In this document: positions 27,516 to 32,162 of the stretch, one piece after another | How positions within the stretch are numbered: position 1 is the stretch's first letter | Layout of the letters: each line of letters begins with the position of its first letter | DNA from: a virus | Strand: one strand, 5' to 3' | Virus record (IMG/VR): IMGVR_UViG_3300035698_005979 | Coordinates: 1-46,831 of that record | DNA: 46,831 nt | The notes under the pieces: generated by a model | The model's database searches: none | What the model was told of the DNA's origin: nothing | The model's input: only the letters and a program-made list of their open reading frames with translations | Position numbers and translations under genes: made by a program

Positions 27516-27836
27516 ATGGATGAGCCTACCACACTTACCAGCCTTTTGTGGATTATACTTACAGTGTTGGCTGGTGTGGTCGCAACTCTGAGCGGAGCGT
27601 ATAACAAGTTTCTTCTTGACAGAGTGAAGTCCGAAAGGACAGACAAGGAAAAATGGGAACAGAAGTCTAACAACCTTGAAGTTGAAGTTCGGTCAATCCT
27701 CCGCGAGAAAGCCGCCGACGACAAGGAACAGGCACTTGCCCTACAGGGGGTTGTAGATATGGTTCGTCGCAACATGGATAATCCTACCAACGCAGACCTC
27801 GCAGACACGCTGAAACGTATTGAGGGGAAATGCTAG
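27516..27836 (+). CDS. One-span membrane protein with coiled coil (spanin- or DUF2730-like)
   Basis: 106 aa. Residues 8-28 (TSLLWIILTVLAGVVATLSGA) are a transmembrane helix and the remainder is a charged coiled coil (DRVKSERTDKEKWEQKSNNL). This N-in, coil-out layout fits an inner-membrane spanin or the DUF2730 proteins of Mu-like phages. No classic holin with two or three spans is seen next to it. The stop overlaps the next start. Confidence 0.5.
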   Translation: MDEPTTLTSLLWIILTVLAGVVATLSGAYNKFLLDRVKSERTDKEKWEQKSNNLEVEVRSILREKAADDKEQALALQGVVDMVRRNMDNPTNADLADTLKRIEGKC

Positions 27837-28255
27837 TGACTACTGAACATACGATCAGTCGAAGACAAGCAGTGACAGACCTGCGTGCGATGGTTGGGCA
27901 CGACTTCCATAACGGAGAAGCGTGGGAGATGGACCTTGGCTCTATGAGGATGGATGAGTGGGTTGTAAGTAACAAGATTGTGGGTTTGTCCTTCAGGAAA
28001 AGGCACGAAGGAACAGACTGGGTGCAGTTGGACTTTAAGTCCACGTGCCCCGGAGAGATACCTGAACACTATCACACTCAATGGACAGAGTTGATGGTGC
28101 AGACGGAGGGAGGTTTGACTTGTACGACGGGGGGGAAAGAGTATCCCCAAGAACCGTCTTCTGTATTTGTGGTAAAACCATTCATTCGCCATGCCGTGCG
28201 TTGGGAATCCAGTGCCCGTGGCGTACTATTCCTGTTCAGAAACAAGAGACAATGA
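27836..28255 (+). CDS. Cupin-fold protein, 139 aa
   Basis: Two cupin motifs are visible: GEIPEHYHTQWTELMVQTEGG (H-x-H, then Glu) and, about 30 residues later, PSSVFVVKPFIRHAVRW with the second His. These residues normally bind a metal in small dioxygenase or isomerase-type proteins. Start is taken as GTG 27836, eight bases after GAGGGG and overlapping the previous stop as TAGTG; ATG 27830 is the alternative. The substrate is unknown. Confidence 0.7.
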   Translation: MTTEHTISRRQAVTDLRAMVGHDFHNGEAWEMDLGSMRMDEWVVSNKIVGLSFRKRHEGTDWVQLDFKSTCPGEIPEHYHTQWTELMVQTEGGLTCTTGGKEYPQEPSSVFVVKPFIRHAVRWESSARGVLFLFRNKRQ

Positions 28256-28509
28256 ACCAGACGCTAAGAGACGGTAGCACGACACTTCAATCATTGATTC
28301 ATATCATTCGTACATGCGCAGACGGGCGTACAGGTACTGTGGTTCTCCATCGGGATGTGACAGAAAGCGTCGTTATTGACGATGCGTTTGTGACACTCGT
28401 TCCGTATGACGAGGCGGTCGAGGTTGACGGCACAGTTGAATTGCGCAATGGAGCCGAGATTGCCTTCGACCCTGACGTTGCCTTTGTTGGCCGTGTTAGA
28501 TGTGCGTAG
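28252..28509 (+). CDS. Hypothetical protein, 85 aa, last rightward gene
   Basis: ATGA overlap with the cupin stop and GAGAC upstream support the start. Acidic, beta-rich C-terminus (VDGTVELRNGAEIAFDPDVAF) suggests repeats of a small beta fold. The stop codon is immediately followed by the 3' end of the leftward tRNA array, so rightward and leftward transcription meet here without a visible terminator. Confidence 0.65.
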   Translation: MNQTLRDGSTTLQSLIHIIRTCADGRTGTVVLHRDVTESVVIDDAFVTLVPYDEAVEVDGTVELRNGAEIAFDPDVAFVGRVRCA

Positions 28510-28602
28510 AGGAAGGAGGAGGACTCGAACCCCAGACACACCGAGTGACCCGCCAGGTTTTCAAGACCTGTCGCGGCTCCAATGCCGCTGCTTCACCTTC
28601 CT
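28510..28602 (-). tRNA. tRNA-Ser(TGA)
   Basis: Anticodon arm CAGGT-CTTGAAA-ACCTG gives TGA. A long variable arm is present, as expected for serine. T-loop TTCGAGT is canonical. Acceptor pairs as AGGAAGG/CCTTCCT or GGAAGGT/TCCTTCC, so ends may be off by one. No CCA is encoded. It is the last tRNA of the array. Confidence 0.85.
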
Positions 28603-28629
28603 TGTGTCATGCAGTACGAAGTGAATTGT

Positions 28630-28869
28630 TTAGTTTTTGTCCTGCAGCGCTGGCCACTTCAAAACGTCGATGGTTTTCCCTTCGTCATTCATGAAGTAAA
28701 TCTCATTAATAGCCTTGTCAATTCGGATTGACACAGGTGTAATATTCTCAAACTCAAGGTTAAGGAATAGAACCTCCTCCCCCTTATGCTCAACTGTTTG
28801 AAGTTGAGTGCGCACGCACTCATGCAATGTTTCAATCTTTCTGTCGGTTCTGGTTACTTTCACAAACAT
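28630..28869 (-). CDS. Hypothetical protein, 79 aa, inside the tRNA array
   Basis: A clean ORF between two serine tRNAs. Begins MFVKVTRTDRKIETLHECV; ribosome site GAAAGA is weak but present. The second half is beta-rich (EEVLFLNLEFENITPVSIRI). No family recognised. Placing a protein gene between tRNAs makes it a possible moron carried with the array. Confidence 0.6.
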   Translation of the reverse strand: MFVKVTRTDRKIETLHECVRTQLQTVEHKGEEVLFLNLEFENITPVSIRIDKAINEIYFMNDEGKTIDVLKWPALQDKN

Positions 28870-28911
28870 GTCTTTCTACCTTTTATTTTGCCGTGCTGCA
28901 TGACAACTGTG

Positions 28912-28999
28912 CGGTAAGAGCGAGATTCGAACTCGCGGAACCTTTTAGGGGTCCACTCCCTTAGCAGGAGAGCGCGATAATCCGCTCTGCCACCCTACC
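28912..28999 (-). tRNA. tRNA-Ser(GCT)
   Basis: Anticodon arm CTCTC-CTGCTAA-GGGAG gives GCT. Long variable arm and discriminator G both fit serine. Acceptor GGTAGGG/TCTTACC has two G-U pairs. Reads AGC/AGU codons and complements the Ser(TGA) gene. Confidence 0.9.
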
Positions 29000-29072
29000 G
29001 AAAACTTGCTCCATAGCCCCTCCACGCTATGTGCCTTGACCTACGCTCGTGTGCCGTAGGTCCCCATTCTGG
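29000..29072. other. tRNA-sized spacer with two hairpins
   Basis: Exactly 73 bp between two tRNAs. It holds an 8-bp stem (GACCTACG/CGTAGGTC, 29038-29062, loop 9) and a 6-bp stem CATAGC/GCTATG (29012-29031). No cloverleaf or anticodon can be assigned. It may be a decayed tRNA or a processing element. Confidence 0.4.
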
Positions 29073-29145
29073 AGGAGCCAGTCGGATTTGAACCGACATA
29101 ACAGGGGTTGCAACCCTGCGCCTTGCCTGATTCGGCCATGTCTCC
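29073..29145 (-). tRNA. tRNA-Cys(GCA)
   Basis: Anticodon arm CAGGG-TTGCAAC-CCCTG gives GCA. T-arm GTCGG-TTCAAAT-CCGAC is perfect. Acceptor GGAGACA/TGGCTCC carries one A-G mismatch. Discriminator T fits cysteine identity. Confidence 0.9.
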
Positions 29146-29229
29146 TGATTAGGGGCAACACAACCCTCTAAGTTGTACATCCATGCTAGCATTCTCGGTG
29201 GACTTAGATAAAGTCATGCATACCCCGTA

Positions 29230-29305
29230 GTGCGGATACCAGGATTCGAACCCGGACGAGCGACTTGGAAGGCCGCCATGCTGTCCGTTAAACATCACAC
29301 CCGCA
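29230..29305 (-). tRNA. tRNA-Gly(TCC)
   Basis: Anticodon arm GCGGC-CTTCCAA-GTCGC gives TCC. Acceptor TGCGGGT/ATCCGCA pairs fully with one G-U. T-loop TTCGAAT canonical. Its 5' end overlaps the last 11 bp of the HNH gene on the same strand. The 84 bp between it and tRNA-Cys (29146-29229) hold no clear gene. Confidence 0.88.
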
Positions 29306-29609
29306 TATTCTTATGTAGCGTCCTGTGGCAGTTGGCGCACATCGGAACGCACTTGCGTATCTCAGTTTTAATCTTGCCAATACTAACATAAATGCCATTA
29401 GACACACTAAATTCTTTGTTCCCGTTGTGATGAAAATCGCAACATTCTTCTTTCCCCTTGAACGACATGCCACATGTTGCACAGGACAAGAGTGACTTGT
29501 ATCTCGCAACAAAAGATCGACGCTTCGCCCTAGCAATCTTGCTCCTTAATATTTGTTCCGACTTATTGCGCTCGTACCAACGCCGCTGTGCGACTGATTG
29601 TTTAGCCAT
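29295..29609 (-). CDS. HNH endonuclease, free-standing
   Basis: 104 aa with start set at ATG 29609 (MAKQSVAQRRWYERNK). A basic N-terminus precedes a zinc-bound HNH core: CATCGMSF, CCDFHHNGNKEFSV and the C-terminal CVPMCANCHRTLH with the paired Cys and His ligands. Such genes nick or cut DNA and are often mobile (homing). The 3' end overlaps the neighbouring tRNA-Gly by 11 bp, which fits insertion next to a tRNA. The tRNA itself is intact. Confidence 0.85.
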   Translation of the reverse strand: MAKQSVAQRRWYERNKSEQILRSKIARAKRRSFVARYKSLLSCATCGMSFKGKEECCDFHHNGNKEFSVSNGIYVSIGKIKTEIRKCVPMCANCHRTLHKNMRV

Positions 29610-29720
29610 ACATCCAATATACACCGCTGGTTGGACAAGTATAAATAAAGTGCAACAGTTTCCCCACCGAAATCAAGTTGCGTGTTGTCCCAAGCCTGAC
29701 GGACAACTCCCATCTTACTG
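29610..29720. other. Spacer between HNH gene and tRNA-Tyr
   Basis: About 110 bp upstream (leftward sense) of the HNH gene, without any tRNA arm or long ORF that I can support. It may hold the leader of the HNH gene. Confidence 0.3.
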
Positions 29721-29804
29721 TGACGTGTCATGGAATCGAACCACATAGCCATAAGGCATCTGCTTTACAGGCAGCATAGTATCCCAGTATCTTCTTCACA
29801 CGCC
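29721..29804 (-). tRNA. tRNA-Tyr(GTA)
   Basis: Anticodon loop CTGTAAA gives GTA. The extra-long variable arm is the bacterial type expected for tyrosine. Acceptor GGCGTGT/ACACGTC pairs with one G-U; discriminator A. Confidence 0.85.
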
Positions 29805-29812
29805 ATATATCG

Positions 29813-29885
29813 TTGCCTCCTTGGGAGTCGAACCCAAATCTCACGGTTCGTAGCCGCGAATACTCTCCAGTTGTACTAAAAGGCA
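29813..29885 (-). tRNA. tRNA-Arg(ACG)
   Basis: Anticodon arm CGCGG-CTACGAA-CCGTG gives ACG, normally edited to ICG to read CGN codons. Acceptor TGCCTTT/GGAGGCA pairs with two G-U. T-arm TTGGG-TTCGACT-CCCAA is perfect. A 25-bp near-copy of its 5' end recurs at 31268-31292. Confidence 0.92.
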
Positions 29886-29920
29886 GTGTGTATAATAAAC
29901 TCAACAGTCTGATTAAAGTC

Positions 29921-30004
29921 AACAGGACATTACCCGGACATTTATCCGGACATTGTGTCCGGATAGAGCAGTTAGTGCTAGTTTAGCGGACATACCCGGA
30001 CATT
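29921..30004. repeat. CCGGACATT repeat cluster with hairpin
   Basis: The 12-bp word TACCCGGACATT occurs at 29931-29942 and again at 29993-30004. Between them lies a 21-bp palindrome (29944-29964, ATCCGGACA-TTG-TGTCCGGAT). Four or five copies of CGGACA occur in 84 bp between two tRNAs. It could be a processing hairpin, a protein-binding array or a recombination trace. Confidence 0.65.
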
Positions 30005-30005
30005 G

Positions 30006-30090
30006 TGGTATCTGTGGGACTTGAACCCACACCCCCTTGCGGAGACTGGATTTTGAATCCAGCGTGTCTACCAGTTCCGACCACGATAGT
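30006..30090 (-). tRNA. tRNA-Leu(CAA), acceptor stem imperfect
   Basis: Anticodon arm CTGGA-TTCAAAA-TCCAG gives CAA, with a long variable arm and a perfect T-arm GTGGG-TTCAAGT-CCCAC. The acceptor 5' ACTATCG against 3' AGATACC pairs only in the middle (A-C, C-C and G-A mismatches). It may be poorly charged, edited, or decaying. Confidence 0.75.
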
Positions 30091-30154
30091 ATTTGAGAGT
30101 TGCCCACCCATAACCGGAGCAACCCGGACAGCGGGGTGGGTCTCTTCAGCGCCG

Positions 30155-30239
30155 TACTCACCGAGGGAGTCGAACCCTCACACCCTTTCGGATACTAGAT
30201 CCTAAATCTAGCGCGTCTACCAGTTCCAGCCAGGTGAGC
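30155..30239 (-). tRNA. tRNA-Leu(TAG)
   Basis: Anticodon arm CTAGA-TTTAGGA-TCTAG gives TAG, reading CUN codons. Acceptor GCTCACC/GGTGAGT, T-arm GAGGG-TTCGACT-CCCTC, long variable arm and discriminator A all fit. Confidence 0.92.
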
Positions 30240-30247
30240 TTTTGTTG

Positions 30248-30320
30248 TGGAAACGGAAGGATTCGAACCTCCAGCGCGTGGTACTTCACACCACCGTTCT
30301 ACCATTGGAACTACATTTCC
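30248..30320 (-). tRNA. tRNA-Phe(GAA)
   Basis: Acceptor GGAAATG/CGTTTCC, D-stem GTTC/GAAC and anticodon stem GTGGT/ACCAC are clear. The 7-nt loop is GTGAAGT, giving anticodon GAA with U33, but with unusual G32 and G37/T38. Histidine (GTG) was considered and does not fit the stems. Confidence 0.78.
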
Positions 30321-30416
30321 AAAGCGGACAGATTACACGCTGTCGCACCGTGACCCCTAACCACCTTCTTCCCGCTATTAACGGGGGCATGTTCATGTAG
30401 GGCTGCATGGTCGTTG
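30321..30416. other. tRNA-sized spacer with stem-loops
   Basis: A 96-bp gap. On the minus strand it has CCCG-TTAATAG-CGGG (a 7-nt loop like an anticodon loop) and a 5-bp GACAG/CTGTC stem. No acceptor pairing is found. It may be a decayed tRNA. Confidence 0.35.
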
Positions 30417-30491
30417 TATAAGCGACAGGATTCGAACCTGCGTAATCCTTGGTCCCAAACCAAGTGCTCCTGCCATCTGTGCTACGCCTAT
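30417..30491 (-). tRNA. tRNA-Pro(TGG)
   Basis: Anticodon arm CTTGG-TTTGGGA-CCAAG gives TGG. Acceptor ATAGGCG/CGCTTAT pairs with one G-U. T-arm GCAGG-TTCGAAT-CCTGT. Discriminator A. All four CCN codons could be read by wobble. Confidence 0.88.
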
Positions 30492-30541
30492 ATATTATGT
30501 ATTGTTCTTTTGTGCATTTGTACTATGACGGCGTTTTATTG

Positions 30542-30615
30542 CGGTGGCGAAGGGACTCGAACCCTCATTCCCCAGACTGACAATCTGGTAACTTATCCAA
30601 TTAGTCTACATCACC
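30542..30615 (-). tRNA. tRNA-Asp(GTC)
   Basis: Anticodon arm CCAGA-TTGTCAG-TCTGG gives GTC. Discriminator G fits aspartate. Acceptor GGTGATG/CGCCACC has one A-C mismatch and one U-G pair. T-loop TTCGAGT. Confidence 0.88.
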
Positions 30616-30620
30616 GATTG

Positions 30621-30692
30621 CAGTGAAGGTAGGATTCGGACCTACATTTCCACGCTTAACAGGCGTGTGTCTTACCGTTAGACGACAACACT
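30621..30692 (-). tRNA. tRNA-Asn(GTT)
   Basis: Anticodon arm CACGC-CTGTTAA-GCGTG gives GTT; discriminator G fits. The T-loop is TCCGAAT, with C at the normally invariant U55, and the acceptor AGTGTTG/CTTCACT has two T-T oppositions. Recognisable but atypical. Confidence 0.8.
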
Positions 30693-30719
30693 ATGTACCC
30701 CCCGATTATTTATACACGT

Positions 30720-30810
30720 TGGAGGGATCTACCTCTCCGAAGAAAGGGCACCACGTGTCCGCATTTGGAGTGCGGTACTCTTGGCGAGGTCTTCTAGAGA
30801 GTCTTCCTCG
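30720..30810 (-). tRNA. Degenerate tRNA-Trp-like (CCA) sequence
   Basis: A perfect anticodon arm CCGCA-CTCCAAA-TGCGG gives CCA, and a D-stem CTCT/AGAG precedes it. The T-arm is replaced by a 6-bp hairpin with TTCG loop and the acceptor pairs only partly (GAGG/CCTC plus a bulge). It is probably a non-functional or very unusual tRNA; an orthodox Trp gene lies at 32163. Confidence 0.4.
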
Positions 30811-30814
30811 TTCG

Positions 30815-30886
30815 TTGCGGCAGCAGGAGTCGAACCTACAGATACGTGCTTATGAGACACGTGAGTTACCATTACTCAATACCGCA
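30815..30886 (-). tRNA. tRNA-Met(CAT)
   Basis: Anticodon arm CGTGT-CTCATAA-GCACG gives CAT. Acceptor TGCGGTA/TGCCGCA pairs fully, so this is not the C1-A72 mismatch of a bacterial initiator. It is elongator Met, or an Ile2 tRNA if C34 is converted to lysidine. Confidence 0.88.
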
Positions 30887-30894
30887 TTGTTTGG

Positions 30895-30967
30895 GGTGAA
30901 CGTCGGGACTCGAACCCGAACCAACAGAGTCACAGTCTGCCGTGCTACCGATTACACTACACACACC
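30895..30967 (-). tRNA. tRNA-His(GTG)
   Basis: Anticodon arm GCAGA-CTGTGAC-TCTGT gives GTG. The extra 5' G (-1) opposite discriminator C is encoded, the hallmark of histidine. Acceptor GTGTGTG/CGTTCAC has one T-T. T-arm TCGGG-TTCGAGT-CCCGA perfect. Confidence 0.9.
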
Positions 30968-30990
30968 GAGTTTCTTGTGCAAGATATTTG

Positions 30991-31063
30991 TTGTCACAAA
31001 AGGATTCGAACCTTTGTCGTCGGTGTATCAGACCGATGCACTGACCAGTTGTGCTATGTGACA
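30991..31063 (-). tRNA. tRNA-Ile(GAT)
   Basis: Anticodon arm TCGGT-CTGATAC-ACCGA gives GAT. Acceptor TGTCACA/TGTGACA is perfect and discriminator A fits. T-loop TTCGAAT. Confidence 0.92.
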
Positions 31064-31068
31064 ATGGT

Positions 31069-31145
31069 ATGCCGATGCCGGGGGTTGCACCCGGACTTCC
31101 CCTGCCGTAACGCAGGAGCGTGCTTGTACTAACACCACATCGGCA
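31069..31145 (-). tRNA. Atypical tRNA-like element, possible Val(TAC)
   Basis: Acceptor TGCCGAT/ATCGGCA is a perfect 7 bp and a D-stem is present. The anticodon region is a long stem CTCCTGC/GCAGGGG with a 6-nt loop GTTACG (TAC if U33 is the first T). The T-loop is TGCAACC (no TTC). Discriminator T. Function doubtful. Confidence 0.45.
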
Positions 31146-31155
31146 TGTAAAATGG

Positions 31156-31252
31156 GAGAGGTCGTCAGGACTCAAACCTGCTATTCAAGACATTCCACCA
31201 AATCGTCATCCGGCGTAGAGGTCGAGCGTGATAATCTATTCACTACGCCCCT
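31156..31252 (-). other. Degenerate class II-like tRNA sequence
   Basis: 97 nt. Ends pair as AGGGGCG with CG(A)CCTCT, one bulged base. A D-arm GTG...CAC and a T-arm CAGG-TTTGAGT-CCTG are visible, with a variable segment of nearly 30 nt. The anticodon arm does not pair cleanly, so no anticodon is assigned. Confidence 0.35.
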
Positions 31253-31267
31253 CATGTTGAAGCCCCC

Positions 31268-31292
31268 TGTACTCTCCGGTTGTACTAAAGGC
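31268..31292 (-). repeat. Copy of the 5' end of tRNA-Arg
   Basis: On the plus strand TACTCTCCGGTTGTACTAAA matches TACTCTCCAGTTGTACTAAA of the tRNA-Arg gene (29862-29885 region), differing at one base, plus a flanking GGC. Only the acceptor 5' strand and D-arm are present. It is likely a remnant of a tRNA duplication. Confidence 0.65.
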
Positions 31293-31299
31293 CCATTTG

Positions 31300-31375
31300 T
31301 GGGGACGGTGGGGCTTGGACCCACTTGTAACCCGTTACCCTTTCAACCGCTTATAAGACGGAGGGGATACGCCCC
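31300..31375 (-). other. tRNA-like element without a D-arm
   Basis: 76 nt. Ends pair GGGGCG with CG(T)CCCC plus one bulge. T-arm GTGGG-TCCAAGC-CCCAC (C55), a variable hairpin GTAA/TTAC, and an anticodon-like arm with loop CTTATAA (TAT) are seen. Only about 8 nt lie where the D-arm should be. It may be decayed or a truncated tRNA. Confidence 0.4.
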
Positions 31376-31384
31376 GATGTATTG

Positions 31385-31456
31385 TAGGAATGGTGGGATT
31401 CGAACCCACACGCGCTTGTTTGTAGGACAAGTGCACAGCCGTCGTGCTCCACTCCT
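31385..31456 (-). tRNA. tRNA-Val(TAC) with C33
   Basis: Acceptor AGGAGTG/CATTCCT, T-arm GTGGG-TTCGAAT-CCCAC, and anticodon stem CTTGT/ACAAG are good. The loop is CCTACAA: anticodon TAC preceded by C instead of the near-universal U33. Confidence 0.8.
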
Positions 31457-31480
31457 GTGTCACCGCCTGAATTTCCGACC

Positions 31481-31531
31481 TAGGACCGGTGGGACTTTGT
31501 ACCCAACGTCGTGGCGATGGACGACGGCCTA
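31481..31531 (-). other. Two-hairpin RNA-like element between tRNAs
   Basis: 51 nt. Ends pair TAGGCCG with CGG(T)CCTA. Inside are a 6-bp hairpin CGTCGT/ACGACG (loop 8) and a second arm with GGG-loop-CCC like a T-arm (loop TACAAAG). No anticodon can be assigned. It may be a decayed tRNA. Confidence 0.35.
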
Positions 31532-31532
31532 G

Positions 31533-31605
31533 TGGAAGATCACGGTTACGATCCGTGGACTCCTGCGTGCAAAACAGGTGTGTTACCGATTAGCACCAAT
31601 CCCCC
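31533..31605 (-). tRNA. tRNA-Ala(TGC)
   Basis: Anticodon arm CCTGT-TTTGCAC-GCAGG gives TGC. Acceptor GGGGGAT/ATCTTCC contains G3-U70, the alanine identity pair. T-stem CACGG/CCGTG is perfect, but the T-loop ATCGTAA is non-canonical. Discriminator A. Confidence 0.82.
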
Positions 31606-31621
31606 AAGTGTTTCATATCAT

Positions 31622-31643
31622 AGGTACTTATACACAAGTACCT
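31622..31643. repeat. 8-bp inverted repeat between tRNA-Ala and tRNA-Lys
   Basis: AGGTACTT and AAGTACCT flank the 6-nt loop ATACAC. It is the only structure in the 47-bp gap, and may guide RNase processing of the tRNA transcript. Confidence 0.55.
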
Positions 31644-31652
31644 TGGTTGTTG

Positions 31653-31727
31653 TTGACCGAGCGGGACTCGAACCCGCATTTCCCGGCTTAAAGGGCCGGT
31701 GCCTCAATCCAATTCGGCCACCGGCCA
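31653..31727 (-). tRNA. tRNA-Lys(TTT) with C33
   Basis: Anticodon stem CCGGC/GCCGG is perfect and the loop CCTTTAA gives TTT preceded by C rather than U33. Acceptor TGGCCGG/TCGGTCA, D-stem GCC/GGC and T-arm GCGGG-TTCGAGT-CCCGC are good. Discriminator A. Confidence 0.82.
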
Positions 31728-31731
31728 AGGT

Positions 31732-31815
31732 AAAATGGTAGCCTTTGTGGGATTACCATACCCACATTTCCCGCTGGACGCGGGTGTCCTTTGTCTTAGA
31801 CGATCAGGCCATTTT
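31732..31815 (-). other. Atypical tRNA-like element (84 nt)
   Basis: Ends AAAATGG/CCATTTT pair perfectly, then CCT pairs with AGG across a CTA bulge. A D-stem GTC/GAC, an anticodon-like hairpin CCCGC-GTCCA-GCGGG (5-nt loop) and a T-like stem GTGGG/CCCAC (loop TATGGTAAT) follow. Not a normal cloverleaf; could be decayed. It abuts tRNA-Thr exactly. Confidence 0.4.
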
Positions 31816-31890
31816 GAGCCAGTAGCAGGAGTCGAACCCGCATGATCCTGATTACAAATCAGGCACTTAGCCATTTCAGTCACACTGGCT
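31816..31890 (-). tRNA. tRNA-Thr(TGT)
   Basis: Anticodon arm CCTGA-TTTGTAA-TCAGG gives TGT. Acceptor AGCCAGT/ACTGGCT perfect, T-arm GCGGG-TTCGACT-CCTGC. The discriminator would be C, which is unusual for threonine. Confidence 0.88.
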
Positions 31891-31895
31891 TATTG

Positions 31896-31975
31896 TGGAG
31901 TAGCAGGGGATCGAACCCTGGTCCAGACCATTCCGCCGAGCGGACTTAAAGCCTGTCGAATCCAATCTCTACCCC
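31896..31975 (-). ncRNA. 80-nt tmRNA-like tRNA domain (no reading frame)
   Basis: The acceptor GGGGTAG/CTACTCC includes G3-U70, the alanine mark, and discriminator A. The 5' strand continues AGATTGGATTCGACAGG; GGATTCGAC is the most conserved 5' word of bacterial tmRNA. T-arm CAGGG-TTCGATC-CCCTG is perfect. There is no 5-bp anticodon stem with 7-nt loop; instead a TCCGC-TCG-GCGGA hairpin. Length 80 nt leaves no room for a tag-coding region. Alternatives: a decayed tRNA. Confidence 0.5.
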
Positions 31976-31980
31976 ATTTG

Positions 31981-32051
31981 CTGTCAGGACGGGAATCGAA
32001 CCTGTATTACGAGAGTCAAAGTCTCGTGTGATGCCTTTACACTACCCGACA
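31981..32051 (-). tRNA. tRNA-Gln(TTG)
   Basis: Anticodon arm CGAGA-CTTTGAC-TCTCG gives TTG. Discriminator G fits glutamine. Acceptor TGTCGGG/CCTGACA pairs with one G-U; the T-stem ACAGG/CCCGT has one A-C mismatch. Confidence 0.88.
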
Positions 32052-32081
32052 GAGAACCACAGTACGTCACAGAACATGCTG

Positions 32082-32156
32082 TATCGCCGACGGGCATCGA
32101 ACCCGCAAAATTCCGGCGTGAAAGGCCGACGACTTTACCAATTTGTCTACGGCTAC
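32082..32156 (-). tRNA. tRNA-Glu(TTC)
   Basis: Anticodon arm TCGGC-CTTTCAC-GCCGG gives TTC. Acceptor GTAGCCG/CGGCGAT has one A-G mismatch. T-loop TTCGATG with stem GCGGG/CCCGT. Discriminator A. Confidence 0.87.
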
Positions 32157-32162
32157 AGTTTG

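Noticed and set aside
30248-30320. tRNA-His(GTG) reading of the Phe tRNA
   Set aside because: Needs a shifted loop that breaks the 5-bp GTGGT/ACCAC stem. A proper His tRNA with G-1 is at 30895.
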